64,000 nt of DNA from Streptomyces parvus (GTDB lineage: Bacteria > Actinomycetota > Actinomycetes > Streptomycetales > Streptomycetaceae), in contig NZ_BMRY01000005.1 in NCBI RefSeq assembly GCF_014648875.1, positions 248,001-312,000 of the forward strand, in the 5' to 3' direction. The translations under genes were made by a program, and so were the position numbers. Positions 32,834-41,693 of this stretch are shown here, piece after piece; the first letter of the stretch is position 1, and the number at the start of each line of letters is the position of its first letter. The notes below the pieces were generated by a model. The model saw nothing but the letters and a program-made list of their open reading frames with translations, had not been told where the DNA came from and did no database searches.

Positions 32834-34174
32834 TCAAGGGGAAACGGGGTACGACGTGATCACCACGAAAGGAGGGTCCATACCCTTCTGGTACTTCAGG
32901 GCGACCTGCGCGGAGCGCACCTCGCTCGCGGTCGCCCCCATTCCGTGCGCATCATAGTCGGCGCGCTCGACGGTGCGCCCAGTGGCGTCAGGGAAGGTCA
33001 GAGTCAGCGGCGGGGATATCTTGGAGCTGTTCGGGTCCCACGCGGGGTTGTTCCTTTCCCGCTGCTGCACCCGCTCGATCCACTTCTCGATCCGGTCCGC
33101 ATTGTCGATGTCGTCGAGCGCAGCCTGGGTGTACCGCTGCGCGGATGCGAGATCCTTGTACGAAGAAGCCGACGGTGCGTTGTTCTGGTCGCGCAGGCGC
33201 TGGGTCAGCTGTTCGTCGGTGAGCCCGATGTGCTTGTCCACACCGTGACTGTTCCCGATCCCTTCCTGACTCGCGAGGTCGAGCGGAAAGAAATGGTCCT
33301 TCGGGTCCTCGCCCGGAACCAGGTATTGGTGTTCCTTTTTGAAGTCGTTCAGTGCCCTCGCACCGAACGCCTCGGCCCGCGCCTCCTCCGCGTGAAAGGA
33401 GGGCGCGCTCCGATGCGCCTCGTCCAGGGGTGCCATGAGTGCGTCCAGTTTCGGCACCAGCGCGTTGACGCGGGAGTTGTACTCGGTGACGATCGCGTTC
33501 AGTTTCGCGGTGTCGATGTTGAGGACGATGCCCGCACCGAGCTGGGCGGCGCCCTTCGCGGCGCCCTTCGCCAAACCCTTGACGAGCCCCTTGACGTCGT
33601 CCATACCGATGCCGTCCTTGAGGTCCACATCGACCTTGGGCACGGCGTCCTTGACGGCCTCCCAGTACACGTCCCAGACCTCGCCGTTGACGTACACGGC
33701 CGCCTCGGCGAACTGGTACAGCAGATCGCTGACCTTCTGGGCGGTGTCGAACAGCACCGTCATCACCGGATGCGTGGCTGTGGGCGAGGAGGCCGAGTCA
33801 TGCTTCCACTGGTAGCCCGCGGTGCTCGCGCCCCACGCCGTCGTGCCCCACAGCGAGCTGCAGAACTGACGCATGGCATCGTGCCATTCGCTGTTGCTCT
33901 GCTGCGTGATGCTGCTGACATTGCCCGTCAAGGCACTCTCGGTCATGGAAAGCGTCATGGTCATCGCCATCCACGCCTTGGAGAGCGAGTTGAGATGGTG
34001 CTGATGCGGGTACGGGTAGACCTCGGCGACCTTGCCCATCCGGAAGGCGTGCTTCACGATCGGCCTCAGCACCTCGCGGATCGGCTCCGGAACCCATTCG
34101 AGCAGTGAACGGATCATGCCGTCGCCGCCGTCGTCGTCCCCCCACTTCAGGTTCGGCACGGATGCTGACAACAC
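32834..34174 (-). CDS. WXG-type polymorphic toxin with C-terminal RNase A-like nuclease domain
   Basis: A 446-residue reading frame. The N-terminal 250 residues are helical with LSKAWMAMTMTL, ALTGNVSSITQQSNSEW and WGTTAWG, resembling WXG/T7SS substrate helices. The last 150 residues are an RNase A-like toxin domain: NSHGVDKHIGLTDEQLTQRL (catalytic His region), SYKDLASAQRYTQAAL and FVVITSYP. It is encoded downstream of two WXG100-type proteins, so export by a type VII system is plausible; no EccC is in the window. Its natural N-terminus appears to lie in a different frame at 34150-34433, suggesting a frameshift near 34165. GTG 34172-34174 is the first start in this frame. Confidence 0.7.
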   Translation of the reverse strand: MLSASVPNLKWGDDDGGDGMIRSLLEWVPEPIREVLRPIVKHAFRMGKVAEVYPYPHQHHLNSLSKAWMAMTMTLSMTESALTGNVSSITQQSNSEWHDAMRQFCSSLWGTTAWGASTAGYQWKHDSASSPTATHPVMTVLFDTAQKVSDLLYQFAEAAVYVNGEVWDVYWEAVKDAVPKVDVDLKDGIGMDDVKGLVKGLAKGAAKGAAQLGAGIVLNIDTAKLNAIVTEYNSRVNALVPKLDALMAPLDEAHRSAPSFHAEEARAEAFGARALNDFKKEHQYLVPGEDPKDHFFPLDLASQEGIGNSHGVDKHIGLTDEQLTQRLRDQNNAPSASSYKDLASAQRYTQAALDDIDNADRIEKWIERVQQRERNNPAWDPNSSKISPPLTLTFPDATGRTVERADYDAHGMGATASEVRSAQVALKYQKGMDPPFVVITSYPVSP

Positions 34175-34433
34175 TCCTCGCCCACACGTCGAGAAACCGG
34201 TTGCCCACCTTCACGTACGAGGCAGCGAAGGCCTGGGGGGCCGTACCGTAGCCGCCGGCGTCCGGGTACTGCCTCAGCTTGTCCAGGAGGCCCTTGGCGC
34301 CTCTGTCCATGGGCGTCTGCTGCATCGCCACGCCGCTCGAGACCCGGAACAGGTCAGCCGGTTTGACGTCAATGGTTCCGTTCTGCCCGGGAGTCTGCGG
34401 GGTCGAAGGCGAGCCGGAGCCCGGTCCCGCCAT
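34150..34433 (-). pseudogene. Out-of-frame N-terminal segment of the RNase A-like toxin
   Basis: ATG 34431-34433 overlaps the stop of the WXG100 gene (ATGA) and encodes IDVKPADLFRVSSGVAMQQ, GLLDKLRQYPDAGG and KVGNRFLDVWARSV, typical of WXG-linked toxin N-termini. After WARSV the frame becomes Arg-rich noise, while the toxin frame takes over one base register away at ASVPNLKWGDDDGGDG. The two parts together look like one protein interrupted by a small out-of-frame deletion or a sequencing error. Confidence 0.6.
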
Positions 34434-34735
34434 CAGCCGACACCCCAGCCCCGCAGCACCGCCCGGTGTGCTGCGGCGTAGTTGACGTGCCCCTTGGTGA
34501 CGACCTCGTGCAGCCACTTCTGTGCCGCCCGCAGGTCCTGAGCGGAATGGTCCCACTTGTCGAGCTCGTCGACGAAGGCCTCGCGGGCCTCGCCCTCCCA
34601 AGTGAGAACGACCTTCTCCGCCCGGCCGTACAAGAGGTCCAGCTGCTCGTTGAGCTTCTTGAGAATGTCCTCGAGTTCGCCGGTCAGACTCCGCAGCGTC
34701 GCGAAGTCGACCGTTATGTGGTCGTCGTCCGCCAT
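34433..34735 (-). CDS. WXG100 family (ESAT-6-like) protein
   Basis: A 100-residue two-helix protein with central WEG (KVVLTWEGEAREAFVDELD, about residues 43-61) and a C-terminal YAAAHRAV helix, as in type VII secretion targets or chaperones. AAGGGGG precedes ATG 34733-34735. Its stop overlaps the start of the toxin N-terminal segment, so they are coupled. It probably forms a dimer with itself or with the next WXG protein and accompanies the toxin. Confidence 0.85.
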   Translation of the reverse strand: MADDDHITVDFATLRSLTGELEDILKKLNEQLDLLYGRAEKVVLTWEGEAREAFVDELDKWDHSAQDLRAAQKWLHEVVTKGHVNYAAAHRAVLRGWGVG

Positions 34736-34750
34736 CCTTTTCCCCCTTGC

Positions 34751-35152
34751 TCACAGATCGTCGAGTCTGCTCCGCGGCTCCTCGGCGGCCGGATTCGGCG
34801 TCGAGAGCTCCGCGGCTTCGGCCTTCACATCCGTCTCGACCTGGACCTGCCGCAGCCGTTCCATGATGTCGAGTTCCTGCTCCGAGAACCCGTCCCTGCT
34901 CAGCCGCACGCCCTGTTCGAGACGCTGAAGGACCATGCGGATGCGCACAGCGTCCTCGGCGGCACCCCGGTGCAGAGCTCGATACGCCTTGGCCGCGGGT
35001 CCACGCCAGCCCGCCTCGATGCTGTCGACAACGGCATCCATGCGCTTGATCTGCTTGTCGAGATGAGTCTGCATCGCGTCGAGGTCATCGGCGAGGACGG
35101 TCAGCCGATCGCTTTTGACCCGTAGTCTGCTCTGTCCGCCTTCATCACTCAC
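34751..35152 (-). CDS. WXG100-like protein, first gene of the T7SS toxin operon
   Basis: A 133-residue helical protein with central WRG (VDSIEAGWRGPAAKAYRALH, about residues 43-62), paralogous to the next gene, and a charged C-terminal tail with AEEPRSRLDDL. GTG 35150-35152 follows a GGGGGAC site. The gap to the next gene is 15 bases. Together with its neighbour it likely forms the WXG pair exported with the toxin. Confidence 0.8.
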   Translation of the reverse strand: MSDEGGQSRLRVKSDRLTVLADDLDAMQTHLDKQIKRMDAVVDSIEAGWRGPAAKAYRALHRGAAEDAVRIRMVLQRLEQGVRLSRDGFSEQELDIMERLRQVQVETDVKAEAAELSTPNPAAEEPRSRLDDL

Positions 35153-36179
35153 GGATGTCCCCCGGTCCGTGGTGGTCAACAGTGTTGCTTCCGCAGCCAC
35201 TTCCGTTGTACGTGGCACCTTATCAACGCCGTTTCCCAATGCGGCGGCCCGGATCCTGCACAGGAAGGGTGCCGTAACGGCCAGAGGAACTTGTCCTTCT
35301 TCACGAAGTGCCGGGCACCACCGGCCACGCAAGAGCCACACCGCAGCAGCACACGTCGCGGGATCGGGGGTGCGGTGCCCTGTGGGACGATCACCCGACG
35401 CCGCACCGCGCCGCCGTCCGGAGAGCGGACAGACCACAGTTCGGGCCCTAGTCCCGCATGCTCTTCTCACTCTTCTTGGTAAGCGTTGCGTTGACCACCG
35501 ACTCGTCACGCTCCGGGCCCTTGGCGTACGCACAGCCGGTCCCGGTGATGCAGTCCTCCTTTCACTCACCCCCGGCGACGCAGAACGTCGCGCCCTTCGC
35601 CGTGAACTCGGCGACAGATCCGGACTCGTCGCATGTGACGCTGCCGACAGACTCCCCCTGGGCCGTACGGATGAGGTAGTCCGCATGAGGGACAGCACCA
35701 CGTCATCCATGGCAGTCCAGCTGGCCTTGAGCGGCACGCTCCTATTCGCGCAGTCGACGATGGCCGTACCGGTCACGGCACCGTCCGAGACCTGCCCCTG
35801 CCTGTGCATTTCCTGACCGAAGGCCATGTTGTCGATGGACCCGTTCGTGTCGCTGGTGGCGGCGAAACCCACCCCATCCGCGTGCAGCCCTCCTCCGCCT
35901 GATCAGTCGATTGCCCGTAAGGCGACGGGATCAACGACCGGACCTGACAGAAGAAGCTTCGGTGGACGACAGGGTCGGCGGCCTGCCGCTTCGATGCCGA
36001 TCTCACACGCACTCGGCAACTTCGGTCGCGCCCGCTCCACCCGCGCGGCCGAGAAGCATGCGCACGCATCTGTACGCCGCACCGTTACCCCCAGTAAGTT
36101 ACCTCGCGGTAAGGGCTATGCCGCCCTGCCCACCAGCTAGTGCCGCCTCGTTCACCCAGATTCGGATACCGGGGGAATC
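35153..36179. other. Intergenic region with a decayed gene
   Basis: About 1 kb without an intact gene. The interval 35448-35872 holds the remnant described separately. The remaining parts, 35153-35447 and 35873-36179, show no supported gene; they contain the promoters of the WXG operon (minus) and the lipase (plus). Confidence 0.55.
35448..35872 (-). pseudogene. Decayed small protein gene (frameshift plus in-frame stop)
   Basis: Three coding-like stretches follow one another. From 35872 downwards: SDTNGSIDNMAFGQEMHRQG, CANRSVPLKASWTAMDD. After a frame change near 35680: DYLIRTAQGESVGSVTCDE, EFTAKGATFCVAGGE and a TGA. In the same frame after the TGA: KEDCITGTGCAYAKGPERDE through KKSEKSMRD and a final TAG. 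The Cys content suggests an exported or lipoprotein-type product. No family was recognised. Confidence 0.5.
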
Positions 36180-37523
36180 ATGAACCGGAGCACCGCCGGC
36201 CTGCTGGCCGTCGCCGTCGTCACCGCTCTCACCGTCGGCGCGGCGCCGACGGCCTGGGCCACGCCCGCCGCAGCCGAGCAGACCGGCAGCAGGGCGTCCG
36301 ACCCGTTCTACCGGTACGACGGCAGCGAGCCGCTCTCCTCGTACGCGCCGGGCGACGTACTGAAGAAGCGCACGCTGGACTATCACATCCTCGGCATCCC
36401 GACACCGGTCAAGGCCGTCCAGCTGCTCTACCGCACGACCGACGCCCAGGGCCGGCCGTCGGCCAACGTGACCACGGTAGTCCGCAGTCACCTCGGGGAC
36501 GGCAGCAAGGCCGTTTCCTACCAGTCGTTCTACGACTCCCTCGACCCCGAGGACGGCCCCTCCCGGGCCATCGCCGGGAAAGTCACCCTCGGCGGAATCA
36601 TCGCCAACGTCGAATCCATCGTCATGGCACCGCTGTTGCTCAAGGGCTACGACCTCGTCATCCCCGACACCGAGGGCCAGACCGCCGAGTTCGCGGCCGG
36701 TCCGGCGTACGGGACGAACACCCTCGACTCGATCCGGGCGAGCACCCGGGCCGGGGGAACGGGGCTGCACGGCGGGACCAGGTTCGGTCTGCTCGGCTAC
36801 TCCGGCGGGGCCATTGCCACCAACTGGGCGGCGGCCCTGGCCCCCGCGTACGCGCCCGAGGTCAACAAGCAGCTGGTCGGCTTCGCCGAAGCGGGGCTGC
36901 TCGTCGCCCCCGCGCACAACCTGAAGTACGTCGACGGCTCCCTGGTGTGGAACGGCGTGATGCCGATGGCGGTCATCGGTGTGTCCCGCGCCTACGGCAT
37001 CGACATCAAGCGCTACCTGAGCCCGAAGGGCGTCGCGGTCTTCGACGAGCTCGAACACGGCTCGATCGTCGACGCCCTGGGCCGCTACCCGGCGATGACC
37101 TGGAAGGACCTGGCGAAGCCGGAGTACAAGGACCCCAACTCCATTCCCGCCTTCGTCGACGCGGTCAACAAGGTCAACCTCGGTGAGGCGGCCACCCCGA
37201 CCGTCCCCGGTTTCATCGGGCAGGGAAACGCGGGCGTGCTGGAGGGAACGTTCAACAGGCCGCCGGGCATCGGCACGGGCGACGGCGTGATGGTCGCCGG
37301 TGATGTGCGGGCGCTGGCCAACCAGTACTGCGCCACCGGCAACAAGTCGGTCAAGTACGAGCAGTACGACCTGCTCAGCCACTTCGGCGCCATGCCGTAC
37401 TGGACCCCGCGCGCGATGTCCTGGCTCGACGACCGGTTCGCGGGCAAGGCCGCCCCCACCAGTTGCGGCCGCATCCCCGCGGGCAACTCGCTGGCGCCGG
37501 AGAAGCCCGCCGTCACGAACTGA
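36180..37523 (+). CDS. Secreted lipase (LIP family, alpha/beta hydrolase)
   Basis: A 447-residue secretory lipase of the LIP type. A signal peptide with AWATPAAA context covers residues 1-30. The nucleophile elbow is LLGYSGGAIAT (Ser about 206), a late acid is in GDGVMVAGDVRAL, and the catalytic His is in LLSHFGAMPYW near the C-terminus. Members hydrolyse lipids or esters outside the cell. ATG 36180 follows a GGGGGAATC site. A strong hairpin follows the stop. Confidence 0.88.
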   Translation: MNRSTAGLLAVAVVTALTVGAAPTAWATPAAAEQTGSRASDPFYRYDGSEPLSSYAPGDVLKKRTLDYHILGIPTPVKAVQLLYRTTDAQGRPSANVTTVVRSHLGDGSKAVSYQSFYDSLDPEDGPSRAIAGKVTLGGIIANVESIVMAPLLLKGYDLVIPDTEGQTAEFAAGPAYGTNTLDSIRASTRAGGTGLHGGTRFGLLGYSGGAIATNWAAALAPAYAPEVNKQLVGFAEAGLLVAPAHNLKYVDGSLVWNGVMPMAVIGVSRAYGIDIKRYLSPKGVAVFDELEHGSIVDALGRYPAMTWKDLAKPEYKDPNSIPAFVDAVNKVNLGEAATPTVPGFIGQGNAGVLEGTFNRPPGIGTGDGVMVAGDVRALANQYCATGNKSVKYEQYDLLSHFGAMPYWTPRAMSWLDDRFAGKAAPTSCGRIPAGNSLAPEKPAVTN

Positions 37524-37539
37524 CCGGCTCGTACGGCAA

Positions 37540-37575
37540 CGGTGCGGTCCGGTGTACGTCACCGGGACCGCACCG
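37540..37575. terminator. Bidirectional terminator between lipase and rocD
   Basis: Outer 11-bp arms cggtgcggtcc and ggaccgcaccg, with an inner ggtg/cacc extension, form a long hairpin between the two convergent genes. Confidence 0.8.
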
Positions 37576-37597
37576 CTGCCCCCGGCGCGGCGCGCCG

Positions 37598-38836
37598 TTA
37601 CGCCAGCACCTTCGCCAACGCCGTGAGCGCCGACCCGAGTTCCTCCTCGGTGATGGTCAGCGGAGGCGCCAGCCGTACCGTCGAGCCGTGGGTGTCCTTG
37701 ACCAGCACCCCTTCGGCGAGGAGCCGCTCGCTGATCTCCCTGCCCGTGCCGATCGCGGGGTCGATGTCCACGCCCGCCCACAGTCCGCGGGCCCGGAAGC
37801 CCGTGACACCCGCGCCGACGAGGGCGGCCAGACCGCGGTCCAGCACCTCGCCCAGCTCGGCTGCGCGCCGCTGGAACTCGCCGGTGGCCAGCAGGTCGAG
37901 GACGGCCGAACCGATCGCCGCCGACAGCGGGTTACCGCCGAACGTCGAGCCGTGTTCACCGGGCCCGAGCACGGAGAGCACCTCGCGGCGGGCGACCACG
38001 GCGGAGACCGGGACGATGCCACCGCCCAGGGCCTTGCCCAGGAGCAGCATGTCCGGGACCACGCCTTCGTGGTCGACGGCCAGCGTGCGGCCCGTGCGCC
38101 CCAGGCCCGACTGGATCTCGTCGGCGATGAACAGGCACCCCGCCCGCCGGGTCAGTTCACGGACCCCGGTGAGGTAGCCGTCATCGGGGATGACGACGCC
38201 GGCCTCGCCCTGGACGGGCTCGATCAGCACGGCCGCCGTCGTCTCGTCCATGGCGGATTCCAGGGCGGCGAGGTCGTTGTACGGGACGACCCGGAAGCCC
38301 GGGGTGAAGGGCCCGAAGCCGGCGCGGGCCGTCCCGTCCGTCGAGAAGCTCACGATCGTCGTGGTCCGGCCGTGGAAGTTGCCGTCGGCGACGACGATCG
38401 TCGCCCGGTCCGGCGCGACGCCCTTGACCTCGTACGCCCACTTGCGGGCGACCTTGACCGCGCTCTCCACGGCCTCGGCGCCGGTGTTCATCGGCAGCAC
38501 CATGTCGAGGCCGGTCAGCGCGGCCAGGCGCTCGGCGAAACCCGCCAGCCGGTCGTGGTGGAAGGCGCGTGAGGTGAGGGTGAGTTCGTCGAGCTGGCGG
38601 TGCGCGGCCTCGATGAGGGCGGGGTGGCGGTGCCCGAAGTTGAGGGCGGAGTAGCCCGCCAGCATGTCGAGGTAGCGACGGCCCTCGACGTCCTCGACCC
38701 AGGTGCCTTCCGCGCGGGCGACGACCACGGGCAGCGGGTGGTAGTTGTGGGCGAGCACCGGGGCCTCGGCCCGGATCAGCTGCTCCGACGAGCGCGTCTC
38801 GGGGGCGGCGGAGGGAGGGGTGACGGTGTCGGTCAT
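37598..38836 (-). CDS. rocD: Ornithine aminotransferase
   Basis: A 412-residue class III PLP aminotransferase. Visible motifs are MLAGYSALNFGHRHP, NTGAEAVESAVK (phosphate-binding), IADEIQSGLGRTG (Asp that holds the pyridine nitrogen), and LLGKALGGG with the PLP Lys. It converts ornithine and 2-oxoglutarate to glutamate semialdehyde and glutamate. The ATG overlaps the stop of the DDAH gene (ATGA), and an Lrp-type gene lies just upstream, so the three likely form an arginine/methylarginine breakdown unit. Confidence 0.93.
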   Translation of the reverse strand: MTDTVTPPSAAPETRSSEQLIRAEAPVLAHNYHPLPVVVARAEGTWVEDVEGRRYLDMLAGYSALNFGHRHPALIEAAHRQLDELTLTSRAFHHDRLAGFAERLAALTGLDMVLPMNTGAEAVESAVKVARKWAYEVKGVAPDRATIVVADGNFHGRTTTIVSFSTDGTARAGFGPFTPGFRVVPYNDLAALESAMDETTAAVLIEPVQGEAGVVIPDDGYLTGVRELTRRAGCLFIADEIQSGLGRTGRTLAVDHEGVVPDMLLLGKALGGGIVPVSAVVARREVLSVLGPGEHGSTFGGNPLSAAIGSAVLDLLATGEFQRRAAELGEVLDRGLAALVGAGVTGFRARGLWAGVDIDPAIGTGREISERLLAEGVLVKDTHGSTVRLAPPLTITEEELGSALTALAKVLA

Positions 38837-39690
38837 CAGCGGATCTCCTGGGTGCAGCACTTGATGCCCCCGCCGGCCTTGTGGAACTCCGAAAGGTCGA
38901 CGGGAACGGGGACATAGCCACGGTGGGCGAGGTCGTCGATCAGGCCCTGGGCCTGCGGTGCGACGAAGACGTGACGGCCGTCGGAGAGAGAGTTGAGGCC
39001 GAACGCCAGGGCGTCCTCCTCCGTGGCGATCACCGCGTCCGGGTAGAGATACCGCAGGACCTCACGGCTGCCCGCCGAGAACGCCGCCGGGTAGTAGGCG
39101 ATGTTCCCCGCGTCCGTCCCGCCACCCCCGTCCGGCTCCCCGCCGAGGTCGAACAGAGCCGTGTCCAGGTGGTAGAAGCGCGGATCCACCAGGTCGAGGC
39201 CGATCACGGGCCTGCCGAAGAACTCCTGCACCTCGCGGTGCGCGGAGCTGTGCGTACGGAAGCCCGTTCCCGCCAGTACGTACCGTCCGGCCGGGACGAG
39301 GTCCCCCTCGCCCTCGCAGACCGACCGGGAGGGGTGCACGTCGTACCCGGCCTCCTTGAACCACTGCGCGTACGCCGCCGCCTCCGGCTGCCGCTCGGGC
39401 GCGTGGAAGGACGAGCCGAAGACCCTGCCGTCCATGACGAGGGCCGCGTTCGCCGCGAACACCATGTCGGGCAGGCCGGCGACCGGGGCGATCGTCTCGA
39501 CGGTGTGGCCATGACCCCGATACGCCTCGACCAGGGTCAGCCACTGGTCACGGGCGAGCGGGAGATCGACCGGTGTGCCGGTGTCCATCCACGGATTGAT
39601 GGCGTAGGCCACCTCGAAATAGCGGGGCTCGCACATCAGATAGCGCCTGAGGCTCGGGCCATGGCCCAGCGGGCCACGTTCTGCGGGCAC
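38836..39690 (-). CDS. ddaH: Dimethylarginine dimethylaminohydrolase (DDAH)-type amidinotransferase-fold hydrolase
   Basis: A 284-residue pentein-fold enzyme. Features include RRYLMCEPRYFEVAYAINPW, DMVFAANAAL, catalytic His in GTGFRTHSSAHRE, AFGLNSLSDG and the C-terminal nucleophile Cys in GGIKCCTQEI. DDAH releases dimethylamine and citrulline from methylarginines. I chose GTG 39688-39690 for its GGAGG site and family-like N-terminus. It is translationally coupled to rocD. Confidence 0.88.
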   Translation of the reverse strand: MPAERGPLGHGPSLRRYLMCEPRYFEVAYAINPWMDTGTPVDLPLARDQWLTLVEAYRGHGHTVETIAPVAGLPDMVFAANAALVMDGRVFGSSFHAPERQPEAAAYAQWFKEAGYDVHPSRSVCEGEGDLVPAGRYVLAGTGFRTHSSAHREVQEFFGRPVIGLDLVDPRFYHLDTALFDLGGEPDGGGGTDAGNIAYYPAAFSAGSREVLRYLYPDAVIATEEDALAFGLNSLSDGRHVFVAPQAQGLIDDLAHRGYVPVPVDLSEFHKAGGGIKCCTQEIR

Positions 39691-39781
39691 GGCGTTCCTC
39701 CGCCTTCTCCGGTGACGATGGGATGCCCTCACCGTAGAAAGCGGTCTGCGCGCCCGACAAGAACGAAAAGCTGCACACATA

Positions 39782-39796
39782 CGCAGGATTGCTGCG
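39782..39796. promoter_or_regulatory. Lrp-type operator candidate
   Basis: The inverted repeat cgcag-gattg-ctgcg lies in the gap between the Lrp-family gene and the DDAH gene, within flanking T/A-richer sequence. Lrp-family proteins often bind short imperfect palindromes beside their own operon. Confidence 0.4.
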
Positions 39797-39808
39797 CAGA
39801 TGCATCAC

Positions 39809-40339
39809 TCAGAGCAGGTTCAGTGCGTCACTACGGCCACCCGGGCTCTCCCCGGCGTCCGGCGCGGGCTCGCTGACTCCCGCCTCCGGGCTGTCCGGCA
39901 GCAGGTGGGACAGCACCATGTAGCTGATCGTCTTGCGGATGAAAGGCTCACTGCGGATCCGCTCCAGCACCTCCTCGAAGTGCTCCACATCGGTGGCCCT
40001 GATGTGGAACAGGGCGTCGGCGGCCCCGGTCACCGTCATCGCCGCCACGATCTCCGGGTACTTGCGCGCCACCTCCGACAGCCGCCGGGGCGGCGCCGCG
40101 CCGTCGCAGTACACCTCGATGTACGCCTCGGTGCGCCAGCCGAGCGAGGCCGGCCGGACGGTCGCCCGGAACCCCGTGATCACCCCCGTGGCACGCAGCC
40201 GGTCGACCCGTCGCTTGACCGCGGTGGCCGACAGCCCGATGGCCGTGCCGATCTCGGCGAAGCTCGCCCGGGCGTTCGCGATCAGGGTCGCGACGATCTT
40301 CCGGTCGAGCTCGTCGAACGGCGTGGGCTTCGCGGTCAT
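39809..40339 (-). CDS. Lrp/AsnC family transcriptional regulator
   Basis: A 176-residue Lrp-type protein: N-terminal helix-turn-helix (LDRKIVATLIANARASFAEI, GLSATAVKRRVDRL) and C-terminal RAM ligand domain (VAAMTVTGAADALFHIRATD). A 20-residue acidic/Pro tail is extra. Being directly upstream of DDAH-rocD on the same strand, it probably regulates their expression in response to an amino acid such as arginine or ornithine. Confidence 0.92.
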   Translation of the reverse strand: MTAKPTPFDELDRKIVATLIANARASFAEIGTAIGLSATAVKRRVDRLRATGVITGFRATVRPASLGWRTEAYIEVYCDGAAPPRRLSEVARKYPEIVAAMTVTGAADALFHIRATDVEHFEEVLERIRSEPFIRKTISYMVLSHLLPDSPEAGVSEPAPDAGESPGGRSDALNLL

Positions 40340-40570
40340 GGCGGGTGGCCTTCCCCTCGTGCCGCCCCGGGCAGGGGCCGCCTTCCGGCCCATCCTGCCG
40401 GGGAACCCCGACAGGCGAGCGCGGCGGCCCGGATCCGTCGCCATTGGGCCGACAAATGACGGCACTCCTGCCTGGTTGACGCGCGTTGACAAGGGACAGC
40501 ACACTCGGTCAGGTCCATGACAACTAACAATCCGGCCGACTGCCGAATGACCGACGACAGGGGATGTCCC

Positions 40571-41668
40571 GTGCTGCCGAGACCGAGTGTGTCCGCGTAC
40601 ATGAGAACCGCCGTCACCGCCCTCTCTGCCACCGCCCTCGCCGTCACCGGGCTGCTCGCCGCCGCACCCGCCGCCCCGGCGGACTCCTCGGCCGGCGCCG
40701 GGCACCCGTCCGCCGGGGTGACCGTCAAGATGCCGGCCTCCGTCGCCGACCGTCTCGGCGCCGAACGCGAGGCGCTGGTGGACGCCGTCTCCGCGGACGT
40801 CCTCTCGCGGTCCCACGACGCCAGAGGTCTCGCCCCGAGTGCCGCCGTCCGCGAACTCGCCGACGAGGGCCGCAAGGTGGTCGTCGACGTCCGCGACGTC
40901 GCGGGCGACTGGGCCCGTGGCGTCGCCTACGTCGAGGCGTCGCGCGCGCGGCACGGTGCGCCGGAGGGCTGGCTCTACATCGCCCACCGCGAGGACGGGC
41001 GATGGGTCCCGGGTCTTGAGGGCGACCGTGAGTTCGCCGACCACGTGGCCGACTCCCCGCTGGTCGGCGCGGCGGAGCGGCGGACGATGACGGCCTACGC
41101 CGAACGCGAGGTGACCCCGGACGCGCAGGCCTCGCCGGCCGGAGCCCTGGCCAACACCAACGGGCTGCTGCTGCCCTGGATGCCCGATTACTACATGACT
41201 CTGACCGGCGGCGCCCACGCACACGACGGTGCGACCGGCTACTGGAGCTCCCTCGACTTCGCCGGCGGCAACGCCAGTGGTCTGGTGCGCTCGTCGCGTG
41301 AGGGTACGGCCACCTCGATGTGCGGCGCGGGCGGCGGCTGGACCCGGGTGATCCACCCCGGCGGCTTCTCCACGGACTACTACCACCTGCACAACACGAC
41401 CTACTACAACGGGACATCGATCGCGCGCAGCGCCCTGCTCGGCAGCATCGGCACCGACACCTGCGCCGGCGGTTCCGCGACCGGCGCCCACGTGCACTGG
41501 GCCCTGCGCACGTACGACGCCAACTACAACGGCCAGTACACCTGGCTGAACGGCCGCACGATCGGCGGCTGGGCGTGGTGGAACGGATCCCTCCAGTACT
41601 CCGGCTGCGGCACCCGTCTCGGCGTCACGGCCTGCCCCGGTACGGCGATCTACAACCGCACCGGCTGA
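40571..41668 (+). CDS. Secreted M23-like metallopeptidase
   Basis: A 365-residue exported protein with a signal peptide (residues 1-37, ending in AAPAAPADS). The C-terminal domain resembles M23 glycyl-glycine endopeptidases: GGAHAHDG and SLDFAGG (first His and Asp ligands), YYHLHN, and GAHVHWAL (HxH). Such enzymes cut peptidoglycan cross-bridges or other Gly-rich peptides. The N-terminal 130 residues are an uncharacterised helical domain. GTG 40571 follows AGGGGATG; an ATG at 40517 in the same frame lacks a site. Confidence 0.85.
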   Translation: MLPRPSVSAYMRTAVTALSATALAVTGLLAAAPAAPADSSAGAGHPSAGVTVKMPASVADRLGAEREALVDAVSADVLSRSHDARGLAPSAAVRELADEGRKVVVDVRDVAGDWARGVAYVEASRARHGAPEGWLYIAHREDGRWVPGLEGDREFADHVADSPLVGAAERRTMTAYAEREVTPDAQASPAGALANTNGLLLPWMPDYYMTLTGGAHAHDGATGYWSSLDFAGGNASGLVRSSREGTATSMCGAGGGWTRVIHPGGFSTDYYHLHNTTYYNGTSIARSALLGSIGTDTCAGGSATGAHVHWALRTYDANYNGQYTWLNGRTIGGWAWWNGSLQYSGCGTRLGVTACPGTAIYNRTG

Positions 41669-41693
41669 CGCCCGGGGCACCGCTCGCGGGACG

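Noticed and set aside
34751..35872. Long 373-codon version of the first WXG gene
   Set aside because: The upstream part mixes a decayed gene and noise; GTG 35152 has a site and gives a normal WXG length.
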